DNA of 64,000 nt from Pseudescherichia sp031987975 (GTDB taxonomy: Bacteria > Pseudomonadota > Gammaproteobacteria > Enterobacterales > Enterobacteriaceae), in the NCBI RefSeq assembly GCF_031987975.1, contig NZ_DALZYX010000001.1, forward strand, positions 186,001-250,000. The letters are read 5' to 3'. Of the stretch, positions 39,354-47,133 are shown in pieces. Both the position numbers and the translations under genes were made by a program. Within the stretch, counting starts at the first letter, position 1, and the number at the start of each line of letters is the position of its first letter. Under the pieces are notes generated by a model. That model worked only from the letters and a program-made list of their open reading frames with translations, was not told the origin of the DNA and did no database searches.

Positions 39354-39379
39354 TTTTTGCCCGGCATTGCCGGGCAAAA
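39354..39379 (+). terminator. Terminator of nifJ
   Basis: TTTTGCCCGGCA and TGCCGGGCAAAA arms form a strong hairpin starting 8 bp after the stop codon, with A/T-rich sides for both strands. Confidence 0.85.
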
Positions 39380-39423
39380 CGTGTAATAATCTCTCCTGTG
39401 TCGACCTGCCCAGGAGTCCCGCC

Positions 39424-39639
39424 ATGCGCCATCAACCTGTTGTATCATCACGCATCGCCTCCGTAGGCTATGACGAAGCCTCCTGCACGCTGGAGATCCT
39501 GTTCCATGACCGGAGCTGCTATCAGTACCACGGCGTGCCGCTGCGTATATTTACCGTGTTTTTGACTGTGGTATCGAAAGGCCGCTTTTATGATGGCGTG
39601 GTAAAAGGGAAGTTTCCCGAACGGCGGATAATGCGTTAA
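39424..39639 (+). CDS. KTSC-domain protein
   Basis: 71 residues from ATG 39424 with AGGAG upstream; a longer reading runs through the nifJ terminator and is rejected. The fold pattern SSRIASVGYDEASCTLEILFHDRSCYQYHGVP and the end VVSKGRFYDGVVKGKF match KTSC domains; the namesake Lys-Thr-Ser-Cys-type residues are represented by VVSKG rather than exact KTSC. Found in lysyl-tRNA-synthetase-linked and phage proteins; function unknown. Confidence 0.78.
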   Translation: MRHQPVVSSRIASVGYDEASCTLEILFHDRSCYQYHGVPLRIFTVFLTVVSKGRFYDGVVKGKFPERRIMR

Positions 39640-39668
39640 ACCAGGCCGATGTTCTGGCCTGGCGATCA

Positions 39669-39983
39669 TTACTCAATTGTTACCGTGACTACGTTGCTGG
39701 ATACAATGTTTCTGGCGTGATCCACTGTCTCATACCTTACTGAATACTGCCCAATTGATATAAGCTCGTCCGGAACCAGAAAAACGACGGGGAACTCTTG
39801 CTCTTGATAAATAATAATTTTCGCTGCTATAAGTCGAGTATTCCACCACAGGTGAATAACATCACCTTTCCGGATATCTACGTTATAAGGAATAGATACC
39901 GCCACGCCCCTCACCAGCGCAATATCCGCAGATTGAATCACGTTATCGGTCGCCTGGGGTAAAGTCAGATCGGGTAGTGCCAT
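39669..39983 (-). CDS. Single immunoglobulin-like domain protein
   Basis: 104 residues from ATG 39983 with AGGAGA upstream. The pattern VAVSIPYNVDIRKGDVIHLWWNTRLIAA, FLVPDELISIGQYSVRYETVDHARN and SSNVVTVTIE is the beta-sandwich repeat seen many times over in large adhesins and toxin-associated proteins of Pseudomonas and enterics. Here it stands alone without signal peptide. A cytosolic single Ig-like unit; function unknown. Confidence 0.55.
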   Translation of the reverse strand: MALPDLTLPQATDNVIQSADIALVRGVAVSIPYNVDIRKGDVIHLWWNTRLIAAKIIIYQEQEFPVVFLVPDELISIGQYSVRYETVDHARNIVSSNVVTVTIE

Positions 39984-40161
39984 AATTATCTCCTTGGTTA
40001 AAAAACTCCTACAGGATAGGCTTATGACCATTTTAAACTATGCCGTTAATAGTCAGTTCAGCGTTAAAAAAGCTGTTTCAGCTGAACGAGGCAAGCGCGG
40101 GGCGCGTGAACGTTAAAATGATTGAAATACTTACGTTAAGGCGAGTAAATTCAGCCGCTGG

Positions 40162-40189
40162 ATGTCCGCTTCGTGCCAGAAGCGGACAT
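40162..40189. repeat. Left hairpin flanking the LysE gene
   Basis: Perfect 10-bp arms ATGTCCGCTT and AAGCGGACAT around CGTGCCAG. The GTCCGCTT/AAGCGGAC motif recurs at 40950-40973, on the other side of the exporter gene. Confidence 0.75.
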
Positions 40190-40289
40190 TACTGGCTTGT
40201 GTTATGTTGTTAACCGGGCGCAGTTCATGGGATGTGCAGTTCGCGCAATGAGGGAGCTGTCTGGCACTGATTAATGATGGAGAAGATGA

Positions 40290-40907
40290 ATGACAAGTGA
40301 TTTGATCGCGCTTTCTGCTATTGGCGCAGCTATCCTGTTGGGCGCAATGAGTCCGGGTGTTAGCTTTCTTCTCGTGGCACGAACGGCCATGTCCGGTTCG
40401 AAACGAGCGGCTTTATCTGTTGCTGCAGGTATGGGTTTTGGTGCGTTTGTTTTTGCTGTCATAGCGTTAGCAGGTCTTCACACCCTGCTGACTCTGGTCC
40501 CATCTCTTTACATAGGGCTGAAGGTTGCAGGGGGTTGCTATCTTTTATGGCTGGCGTTAAAAATGTTCCGTCGTCCTTCAAATCGTTTTAGTGATTCTGC
40601 CGGTACCGAGGAAATAAGCGCCTCAAAAGCTTTTATGACTGGCGTATTTACGCAAATCAGCAATCCCCATACAGCACTGGTCTTTGCCAGTATTTTTTCC
40701 GCAGCGCTTAGTGAAAATATTCAGCCTGTTATGTATATCATCTTGCCTACAATGGCATTCGTTATTGATGTGCTCTGGTATGCAGTCGTTGCATGCTTAT
40801 TATCAACTGACGGGCCACGTCAGGCTTACATTAAATACCGTAAGTTTTTAGATAAACTCAGCGGAAGCGTTATGGCCCTTCTGGGAATACGACTGCTGTT
40901 GAAATAA
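40290..40907 (+). CDS. LysE/RhtB-family amino-acid exporter
   Basis: 205 residues with six hydrophobic segments. The signature GAMSPGVSFLLVARTAMSG near the N-terminus, KVAGGCYLLWLALKMF in the middle and FTQISNPHTALVFASIF are typical of the RhtB family. Exports amino acids or homoserine lactones across the inner membrane; substrate not predictable. Stands alone between two matching hairpins. Confidence 0.88.
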   Translation: MTSDLIALSAIGAAILLGAMSPGVSFLLVARTAMSGSKRAALSVAAGMGFGAFVFAVIALAGLHTLLTLVPSLYIGLKVAGGCYLLWLALKMFRRPSNRFSDSAGTEEISASKAFMTGVFTQISNPHTALVFASIFSAALSENIQPVMYIILPTMAFVIDVLWYAVVACLLSTDGPRQAYIKYRKFLDKLSGSVMALLGIRLLLK

Positions 40908-40947
40908 GTCAGACGAGCACAATTTAGTCTCCTGACAAGAAATGTGC

Positions 40948-40975
40948 ATGTCCGCTTTTCGCTCAAAGCGGACGT
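40948..40975. repeat. Right hairpin flanking the LysE gene
   Basis: GTCCGCTTT and AAAGCGGAC arms (40950-40958, 40965-40973) with TCGCTC between. Extended ATGTCCGCTT is shared with the left copy. It may double as a terminator for the exporter gene although no T-tract follows. Confidence 0.7.
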
Positions 40976-41048
40976 TCCTCATATCCCACTACCAAGCACA
41001 TTGCTTTCTGCTAATCATCCAGTCAAAACCCCCTTCGGAGAACCGTTA

Positions 41049-41393
41049 TCAGTTGGAGGAGAGATCGGAACGATCGCCTCGCGTTGTAGGATGAGAAATA
41101 ACGATAAATTCTACGGGTAGCTGGCTGTCGTTTCTGGCCTGATGTTTTGCCTCGGGAGGAATTTCCAGACCCTGCTGGGCCTTGATCTCATGTTTAACCC
41201 CTTCCAGTTCCATCGTCAGATTGCCCTCAAGAACATAAAAAAACTGTCTGGAAATGGAGTGAAAGTGCCGCTTTTCATGCGTACCTGGAGGCATCTTTTC
41301 ATGAATAATCAGCATATCTTGCCGGTTTACCAGATACCAGCCGTCGCAATCATCACCCCAGATATAATGTTCAGCATTGTCTTTTGAAATCAT
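41049..41393 (-). CDS. Cupin-domain protein
   Basis: 114 residues. Cupin motif 1 as PPGTHEKRHFHSISRQFFYVLEG (metal-binding His about 43 and 45, with Glu in YVLEG) and motif 2 as GLEIPPEAKHQARN. A small cytosolic beta-barrel that likely binds a metal; substrate or sensor function unknown. Ribosome site AGGAGAA directly upstream of the ATG at 41393. Confidence 0.82.
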   Translation of the reverse strand: MISKDNAEHYIWGDDCDGWYLVNRQDMLIIHEKMPPGTHEKRHFHSISRQFFYVLEGNLTMELEGVKHEIKAQQGLEIPPEAKHQARNDSQLPVEFIVISHPTTRGDRSDLSSN

Positions 41394-41486
41394 TGTCCTT
41401 CTCCTTTTTACACCCTTCGTTCAAATCTCGCCGAAGTGATTACTTATTGAGCAAATGTACGGTTTGTATATGTAGATGAAACTAGA

Positions 41487-41510
41487 CCCGGCTACCGTGC
41501 CGGGCTTTTT
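41487..41510 (+). terminator. Plus-strand terminator without an obvious gene
   Basis: CCCGGC and GCCGGG arms around TACCGT, then CTTTTTTA. The nearest plus-strand gene upstream is the LysE gene at 40907, so it either ends a long read-through transcript or one from within 41394-41486. Confidence 0.6.
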
Positions 41511-41567
41511 TATGTCCCCACAAGATGCCATCACACTGCCCCCTTTTCAAATCCAGAATACTTTTGT

Positions 41568-41807
41568 GTGACCTGCCAGCAAGAGGGAGAATGCGTGACT
41601 GCTAGAATAAAGATGAACAAAAGGGATATCCCTAAATCCGAAAAAGCAGCGCGCACTATCCAGAATGCCAATCTGTTTGACTTCCACCTCAGTGATAGTG
41701 AAATACTGGCGATTGATAACCTGAACATAGGCCTGCGGGGCGGCCACATGCCTGATGAGGGCAATCGCAACATATTCCCGGCACTGATAACTAACTCATT
41801 ATATTGA
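41568..41807 (+). pseudogene. Remnant of an aldo/keto reductase (C-terminal part)
   Basis: From about 41625 the frame reads RDIPKSEKAARTIQNANLFDFHLSDSEILAIDNL, then GLRGG. This is the C-terminal helix region of DkgA/DkgB-type reductases (IPKS...ENFDVFDFELS...DL). The catalytic Tyr/Lys/His half is absent, and the first 15-20 residues do not fit the family. A full gene is about 800 bp; this is a truncated relic. Confidence 0.65.
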
Positions 41808-42233
41808 AGATTTTATTAACCTATGAAATAAAATCGATTAAAATAACATTTTTTAACACTGATAAAAATCGGTGGGAGATGGCTTCCGTTGCTTCTGGAA
41901 ATTCTTAACGAGGTCTCTCCTTTAGCTGCGAACTTTTCAATGCCACTTTCTGATAGAATCTGAGAAAGGTTAACGACATACCAAGAATGTTAAATATACA
42001 TTATATTTATATGTTTTATTTTTCCTTTGTTTGTTTTTTTAGTGCCATAAAAGTAGTTATTGTAATATTTTGTTATTCCTCCTGAATTATCCAAACCAAT
42101 TACCCAGACAATTCCGCTCTTGATAAAAATTAAGCACGCATTCCTAAAAACCATTATACATATAGGGATAGAATCTTGTTCTAGCTTACGTCAAATATTT
42201 GGGTAAGCGAAAGAAAACATAAGACAAAGATGA

Positions 42234-42483
42234 AGAGTTTTAGATCTATTCGATGCTGCTGGCACTAATCCTAAGTACAAGCCAATTGATGAAATCCAGC
42301 GTCTAGAAGCATTGAAAAGGAAAACAGCTAAATGATCGTGCATTAGCATTGATGGATTTTTTGGTTTCTCCATTGAAGACAAAAAATCGTCCTTCACTTA
42401 GTGAAAATAATCCCTTACAAGCGCCTGAGAATGATTACAAGGAGAATCACCCCCTGCATTTTTCGCGCCTCTTGAGATTATGA
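42234..42483 (+). pseudogene. Frameshifted remnant of an unknown gene
   Basis: One frame (42234-42335) gives RVLDLFDAAGTNPKYKPIDE and IQRLEALKRKTAK. A second, shifted by +1, continues from about 42325 to 42483 as LNDRALALMDFLVSPLKTKN, then RPSLSENNPLQAPENDYKEN. The join falls in an A-rich run (ttgaaaaggaaaaca). Both halves have normal, protein-like composition and there is no start codon, so this looks like the decayed 3' part of a gene. Family not recognised. The region 41808-42233 holds nothing else I can support. Confidence 0.5.
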
Positions 42484-42536
42484 TTGTGCTTTAAATTTCC
42501 ATCTAAAAAATGGCATCAAATAGGTATAAGTGACTA

Positions 42537-42824
42537 ATGAAAAAATTAATTTTTGCATGTGCATTACTGGCTTCATTTGGCGCTAGCGCTGAATGTGATT
42601 CAAGCCACTGGATTAATGAAGTGGTTGGTGATGGGAAAGTTATCACGCTTGAAAATGAAGCTGTGCTTTTAGTTGATGATAGTGAAACTTACAACACTAA
42701 TCTGTGGTTGCCTACTGAAGATCTCATTATTTGCTCGGTAGATGGCAATTCATTTAAAGTGCTGGATAAAGATAATGGCAATGACGGCTTTATTATAATG
42801 AGGCTGGCCAGTGGAAGTATTTAA
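42537..42824 (+). CDS. Small secreted protein, unknown
   Basis: 95 residues with a clear signal peptide (MKKLIFACALLASFGASA|EC). The mature part is acidic (about 74 residues) with Cys20 and a second Cys near 67, so one disulfide is possible. WLPTEDLIICSVDGNSFKVLD suggests a small beta fold. First of a run of four small exported-protein frames. The ATG lacks a strong ribosome site. AT-rich compared with the backbone. Confidence 0.62.
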   Translation: MKKLIFACALLASFGASAECDSSHWINEVVGDGKVITLENEAVLLVDDSETYNTNLWLPTEDLIICSVDGNSFKVLDKDNGNDGFIIMRLASGSI

Positions 42825-42825
42825 G

Positions 42826-43431
42826 ATGAAGCGCTTAATGCTCATAGCGGCTACAGCAACTGCTCTCACAGGCTGTGCTGAACATGCGCGCCATTACCAG
42901 TGTCAAAGCTACGCAGACAAAGCGAATGGGGCATCGTGGGGGGCAGCAGCAGCCGGAACATATATAGCCCAGATTCAAGCCAATATAGCAGAACGCCAGT
43001 ATGAACGCTGTGAGACAGCTTTTGATCTAGTGGATGCGCAGAAAGCAACAACAGAGGTACAGTCTTACGACTCATCCCCGGTTCCTTCTAACGTGCCTTC
43101 AGCGCCAACTAGAGGTGATACCCGATTCAATGATCTGAAGGGTGTGCAGATAGCTTATACACACAATGGACTTCTAATGATGGGAAGTGAGCCATACAGC
43201 TTTGTGAAAGCTAGCCCTGTGAAGGTGCTCACTGAAGATGACACAGATACTTCAGCTAAGAAGGGTGACTCTACCCATAGTGAAGCCTATGTGAATAACT
43301 CACATACTTCAGGGGCATTAATCTTTTCAGACTCAACACAAAGTCGCTACTGGATCGGAACATTCAATATTCTGAACGGTAAGCCCGATAAAACAACATT
43401 GAACATAACTGAAGTTAAATTAGGAATCTGA
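42826..43431 (+). CDS. Lipoprotein, unknown function
   Basis: 201 residues from ATG 42826, 1 bp after the stop of the previous gene, with GGAAG upstream. Lipobox LTGC (Cys17). CQSYADKANGASWGAAAAGTYIAQIQANIAERQYERCETAF looks like a helical hairpin closed by two Cys, followed by a Pro/Ser linker and a C-terminal beta-rich domain (NSHTSGALIFSDSTQSRYWIGTFNILNG). No family recognised. Translationally coupled to the first gene. Confidence 0.62.
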   Translation: MKRLMLIAATATALTGCAEHARHYQCQSYADKANGASWGAAAAGTYIAQIQANIAERQYERCETAFDLVDAQKATTEVQSYDSSPVPSNVPSAPTRGDTRFNDLKGVQIAYTHNGLLMMGSEPYSFVKASPVKVLTEDDTDTSAKKGDSTHSEAYVNNSHTSGALIFSDSTQSRYWIGTFNILNGKPDKTTLNITEVKLGI

Positions 43432-43434
43432 CAA

Positions 43435-43572
43435 ATGAAAACAATATTAGCAGTGGTTTTGATTATAGCATCAGCTTCGGCTTTTGCTTGCCCTAAAGGT
43501 GAACATCCTCACGGTGGATATGGTAGCCATCATAAGGGGGGTTGGTGTTCTTTTGATAATGGTGACTATTAA
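43435..43572 (+). CDS. Tiny exported His/Gly-rich protein, 45 aa
   Basis: ATG 43435, 3 bp after the lipoprotein stop. Signal peptide MKTILAVVLIIASASAFA, leaving about 27 residues: CPKGEHPHGGYGSH, HKGGWCSFDNGDY. Two Cys and four His suggest metal binding or a disulfide-closed loop. Too short for routine gene callers. It may be a secreted metal-binding peptide or an effector-like factor; inference only. Confidence 0.55.
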   Translation: MKTILAVVLIIASASAFACPKGEHPHGGYGSHHKGGWCSFDNGDY

Positions 43573-43625
43573 TGAAGAAAATCCTGTTAGGTGCTATTTT
43601 GTTGCTAACGCACAGTTACGCATGA
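43572..43625 (+). pseudogene. Signal-peptide-only gene fragment
   Basis: The TAA of the preceding gene overlaps ATG 43572, which opens a 17-codon frame MKKILLGAILLLTHSYA ending in TGA at 43623. That is a complete signal peptide, ending at a good cleavage site (SYA) and nothing more. It marks a fourth gene of the run whose mature part is lost, probably at the junction with the umuC flank. Confidence 0.5.
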
Positions 43626-43716
43626 ACAATTTTTAGCGATAAATCCAATTTTCGCTCATGGCTAACCTAAACCCTACTGAAACAAGGCCATAACGACCTC
43701 TCTTACGCATGCGCAA

Positions 43717-44985
43717 TTATCTTTTTACAATCGGCAGATCTGCCCACCGGGTCGTGTAGCGCGGCGAGAGCATCTCGCGCTTCATCTGCCACGCCTGCTG
43801 GATCCCCTGCCCGGCAAAATAGAGCGTCCCCTGCCCGCGTTTTTTGTTCAGCTCGTCCAGCACCGCCATCAGCGCCTCGCTACCCGGACGCGGCGCGTTA
43901 GCGTCAAAGAGATCGAGCTGCGCTACGCCCTGGCTGTAGAAGTCCCCAAGCATGACGCCCGCTTTCTGATAGCGATGCCCCTCGCGCCAGATGGTGTCCA
44001 GACAGCGTGTCGCGGCGTGGATAATATCCCGGCTGTCCTGGGTGGGGGTGAGCAGCTTCACCATTGCGCTGTTGCCGTAGTAAGATTCCCCTGCCACAAA
44101 GGGCGAGGTTTTCACAAAGGCCGAGATGAAGCGACAGTATTGATGCTGGCCGCGCAGCCTGGCCGCCGCCTGCGAGGCGTAGGTGCAGACGGCCTGCCTG
44201 ACAGACTCATAGTCCGCGGTACGCTCGCCAAAGCTGCGGCTGCAAACAATCTCCTGCTTTGCCGGAACAAACTCATCGAACGCCAGGCAGGACTCCCCCC
44301 GCAGCTCCCGCACCGTACGCTCCATAACGACGCTGAACTGCTTGCGGATAAAACGGATATCACTATCGGCGAGCTGCAGTACGCTTTTGATCCCGTGCGC
44401 ATCCAGCGCTTTCGCAAGGCGTCGCCCAATGCCCCACACCTCCCCGACCGGCAGCCGTTCCATCAGCCGCCGTTGGCGATCGACGTTAGAGAGATCCACC
44501 ACGCCCCCCAGCTGCGGCCAGCGCTTGGCGGCATAGTTAGCCAGCTTGGCCAGCGTCTTGGTCTGCGCAATCCCCACCCCGACTCTCAGGTGGGTCTCAC
44601 GCCACAGTGTATTGCGGATCTCCTGACCAAACTCCTCCAGCACCCGGCAGTTACGCACCCCGGAGAGATCGCAGAACGCCTCATCAATGGAGTAGACGTC
44701 CACGCGCGGGCAGAGCCTCTCCAGCGTACCCATGACGCGGCGGCTCATATCGGCGTACAGCTCATAGTTGCTGCTAAAGCAGGTGACGCGGTGGGCGCGA
44801 AACAGATCGCGCTGCTTGAAGAACGGTGCGCCCATGGTAATGCCCAGCTTTTTCGCTTCCGCACTGAGAGCGATCACGCAGCCGTCATTATTGCTGAGCA
44901 CCACCACCGGCTTGCCTTGCAGATCGGGCCGGAAGACCGTTTCACAGCTGGCATAGAATGAGTTCACATCCACCAGGGCGAACAT
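43717..44985 (-). CDS. umuC: DNA polymerase V catalytic subunit UmuC
   Basis: 422 residues, Y-family polymerase. Catalytic Asp6 (FALVDVNSFYASCE) and Asp101-Glu102 (YSIDEAF). A steric region with SSNYELYADMSRRVM, the HhH-like GIGRRLAKALDAHGI and the clamp-binding QLDLFD near the C-terminus. Works with dimeric UmuD' and RecA in error-prone bypass synthesis after SOS induction. The start lies 3 bp after the umuD stop. Confidence 0.96.
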   Translation of the reverse strand: MFALVDVNSFYASCETVFRPDLQGKPVVVLSNNDGCVIALSAEAKKLGITMGAPFFKQRDLFRAHRVTCFSSNYELYADMSRRVMGTLERLCPRVDVYSIDEAFCDLSGVRNCRVLEEFGQEIRNTLWRETHLRVGVGIAQTKTLAKLANYAAKRWPQLGGVVDLSNVDRQRRLMERLPVGEVWGIGRRLAKALDAHGIKSVLQLADSDIRFIRKQFSVVMERTVRELRGESCLAFDEFVPAKQEIVCSRSFGERTADYESVRQAVCTYASQAAARLRGQHQYCRFISAFVKTSPFVAGESYYGNSAMVKLLTPTQDSRDIIHAATRCLDTIWREGHRYQKAGVMLGDFYSQGVAQLDLFDANAPRPGSEALMAVLDELNKKRGQGTLYFAGQGIQQAWQMKREMLSPRYTTRWADLPIVKR

Positions 44986-44988
44986 GAT

Positions 44989-45414
44989 TCAGCACGTGAA
45001 TTTGATAATGTGAGTGACGACGCCGAAGATTTCGAGCGCCTCTTCACTGCCAATGCGGATGGGCGTATAGCGGGGATTGCGGGGGTTAAGCTGAATAACG
45101 GGGCGAAGCTGAAGCTCTTTAACGGTAAACTCGCCGTCGACGGCGGCGATAACGATATCGCCATGGGCGGCGGTGCGGGCGCTGTCTACCACCAGCAGGT
45201 CGCCATCGTTAATCCCGCCGTCGATCATCGAGTCCCCCGCCGCTTTGACAAAATAGGTCGCGTTGGGGTGGTGGATCATTAATTCGTTTAGGTCGAGACT
45301 CTGTTCTACATAGTCCTGCGCCGGTGAGGGAAAACCGCACGGCACCAGATCGCCAAAGAGAGGAAACGCGAGAACTTCGCGCAGCTCTGCGGGCTTGTAA
45401 AATGTTAAACTCAC
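44989..45414 (-). CDS. umuD: SOS mutagenesis protein UmuD
   Basis: 141 residues (E. coli 139). Cleavage site Cys26-Gly27 (PCGFPSPAQDY), catalytic Ser62 (AGDSMID) and Lys99 (FTVKEL) of the LexA/UmuD serine peptidase fold. RecA-stimulated self-cleavage gives UmuD'. A LexA box lies 23 bp upstream, so the operon umuDC is SOS-controlled. Confidence 0.96.
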   Translation of the reverse strand: MSLTFYKPAELREVLAFPLFGDLVPCGFPSPAQDYVEQSLDLNELMIHHPNATYFVKAAGDSMIDGGINDGDLLVVDSARTAAHGDIVIAAVDGEFTVKELQLRPVIQLNPRNPRYTPIRIGSEEALEIFGVVTHIIKFTC

Positions 45415-45436
45415 GACGTCACCTTATTATAATAGT

Positions 45437-45456
45437 TACTGTGTATTTATACAGTA
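45437..45456 (-). promoter_or_regulatory. LexA (SOS) box for umuDC
   Basis: TACTGTGTATTTATACAGTA carries both CTG and CAG half-sites at the required spacing and matches the extended LexA consensus at most positions, so tight LexA repression is expected. Confidence 0.93.
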
Positions 45457-45764
45457 GATTTATATGATGTCGTGATCAAGTGGCTTAAGTAAACGCTGCT
45501 CGTCGCTTATCTAATCATGAATAATAAAAAGATATATTTATCAATGCATTAACGCATATGTAAATTTTTGACTTTTGTATTCAATCGCTTAATTTATACG
45601 CGCAACGTATTTAAATCCCCATCGACTGGCCGTCACTGTCCTCCGTCTCATGGCAGATGCGAAAAAACACAATATGTGATGTAAAGCATTAAGCCACAGC
45701 AGGCGGTTTCTATTCTCCCTCTCACCATGGCCTAAATGTGGCTTATGTTCTGTTGGTCCATAAT
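45457..45764. other. Intergenic stretch between umuD and the formaldehyde dehydrogenase gene
   Basis: 308 bp, AT-rich near umuD. It should hold the -35 of the umuDC promoter and the 3' end of the dehydrogenase transcript. No gene, hairpin terminator or repeat was seen. Confidence 0.5.
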
Positions 45765-46898
45765 TCAGGGTTTCAGAATGACTTTTGTCCAGCCATTATC
45801 ACGATCGTCAAAATGCTTATATCCCTCGGGGGCGTCTGACAGCGCGAGACGATGTGAGATGATCTGCGCCGGATTGGCTCTGCCCTGATGGATAAGCCTG
45901 GCGAGCTGGCGGTTGTACGCTTTTACGTTACACTGACCGGTCTTAATTGACTGACCTTTGAACCAGAAAGTACCAAAATCGAAAGGCACTTTACCTTCTT
46001 TAGCCAGATCGGTCGCCCCCCCGGGATCCTGAGGGATAAAAACGCCTACCGCACCAATGCCGCCCGTGGCTTTGGTTGATGCGACAAGGCTATTCAAGGT
46101 GGCGGAGTTATCCTCGTGGCCATGCTTATTGCAGCATTGATAACCCACGCATTCGCAGCCGCAATCCGTGCCGCGCCCATCGGTTAATTCGAGAATTTTA
46201 TTTACCGCATCATTACCCACACCGTTGATCGCCACCGCACCAAGTTGTTCGGCCAACGCCAGTCGGTCTGAATGGGTATCGACAACAAACACCTGTGATG
46301 CGCCTTTAATCATGGCCGAATGGGCAGCCATCAAGCCGACCGGGCCAGCACCGTAGATGGCAACACTCTCCCCTGGGCGTAATCCTGCCAGCTCAGTGGC
46401 ATGCCAGCCGGTGGGGAAGATATCGGAAAGCAAAACGTAATCGTCTTCCTTCTCAACTGCATCCGGAGGCAGTAGCAGACAGTTAAAGTCAGCATAGGGA
46501 ACGCGCAATAACTCCGCCTGTCCACCATCCCACTCGCCCATATCCGCAAAGCCATAGGCGGCACCGGCCGAACCCGGGTTTGCCGTCAGGCAGTAGCCGG
46601 TTAGCCCTTTCTCGCAATTTTCACAGAATCCGCAGCCGACATTAAAGGGCAGACAGACGTAATCACCGACTTTAATTCGCTCAACAGCGCTGCCGACTTC
46701 AATCACCTGTCCCAGATTCTCATGGCCGAAGATGCGACCCGGCTCGAAGCTGGTTCGCCCTTCATACATATGCAGGTCGGAACCGCAGATATTTGTGGTG
46801 GTAATACGGACAATCACATCAGTCTGGCGAACGATTTTGGGGTCCGGAACGTTTTTGACTGAGACGTCAAAAGGTCCGTTATAGACAACTGCTTTCAT
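45765..46898 (-). CDS. Zinc alcohol dehydrogenase, glutathione-independent formaldehyde dehydrogenase type
   Basis: 377 residues. Catalytic zinc ligands Cys38, His59 and Glu60, and structural zinc Cys89, 92, 95 and 103 (GCGFCENCEKGLTGYC). Rossmann motif YGAGPVGLMAA near 177-187, and a long insertion CECVGYQCCNKHGHEDNSATLNSL typical of FdhA-type dehydrogenases in the ADH superfamily. It likely oxidises formaldehyde or another small aldehyde with NAD. Separate unit between umuDC and operon A. The E. coli FrmA needs glutathione; this lineage does not. Confidence 0.8.
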   Translation of the reverse strand: MKAVVYNGPFDVSVKNVPDPKIVRQTDVIVRITTTNICGSDLHMYEGRTSFEPGRIFGHENLGQVIEVGSAVERIKVGDYVCLPFNVGCGFCENCEKGLTGYCLTANPGSAGAAYGFADMGEWDGGQAELLRVPYADFNCLLLPPDAVEKEDDYVLLSDIFPTGWHATELAGLRPGESVAIYGAGPVGLMAAHSAMIKGASQVFVVDTHSDRLALAEQLGAVAINGVGNDAVNKILELTDGRGTDCGCECVGYQCCNKHGHEDNSATLNSLVASTKATGGIGAVGVFIPQDPGGATDLAKEGKVPFDFGTFWFKGQSIKTGQCNVKAYNRQLARLIHQGRANPAQIISHRLALSDAPEGYKHFDDRDNGWTKVILKP

Positions 46899-47133
46899 AG
46901 TGTTCTCCTCTCACGCACGATCGGTTTGAGGGTTGCGACTGCGTGACGCTTTGCTGTCGCGACCCTCCTATTGATGCTGCTTTTTCAATCAAAAAGCGTG
47001 GTTGAAGATGTAAGTGTAGAACAGCTCATGGGGCAGTTGGGCGAAATTAATGTCATGTAACTAATTGAAATATATAGCCGCTTCGCTAGAAGACCGGTTG
47101 TATTCCCGCCGATCGAAACATCAGCACACCGAT

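Noticed and set aside
39347..39423. micC small RNA as found near nifJ (ydbK) in E. coli
   Set aside because: Only 77 bp separate nifJ from the KTSC gene and they hold the terminator; no ompN gene is present.
39360..39430. Start of the KTSC gene further upstream at 39367
   Set aside because: Would require translation through the nifJ terminator; a good AGGAG lies before ATG 39424.
42191..42397. 68-codon minus-strand frame over the frameshifted remnant
   Set aside because: The opposite strand gives two protein-like frames joined at an A-run; the minus-strand frame seems incidental.
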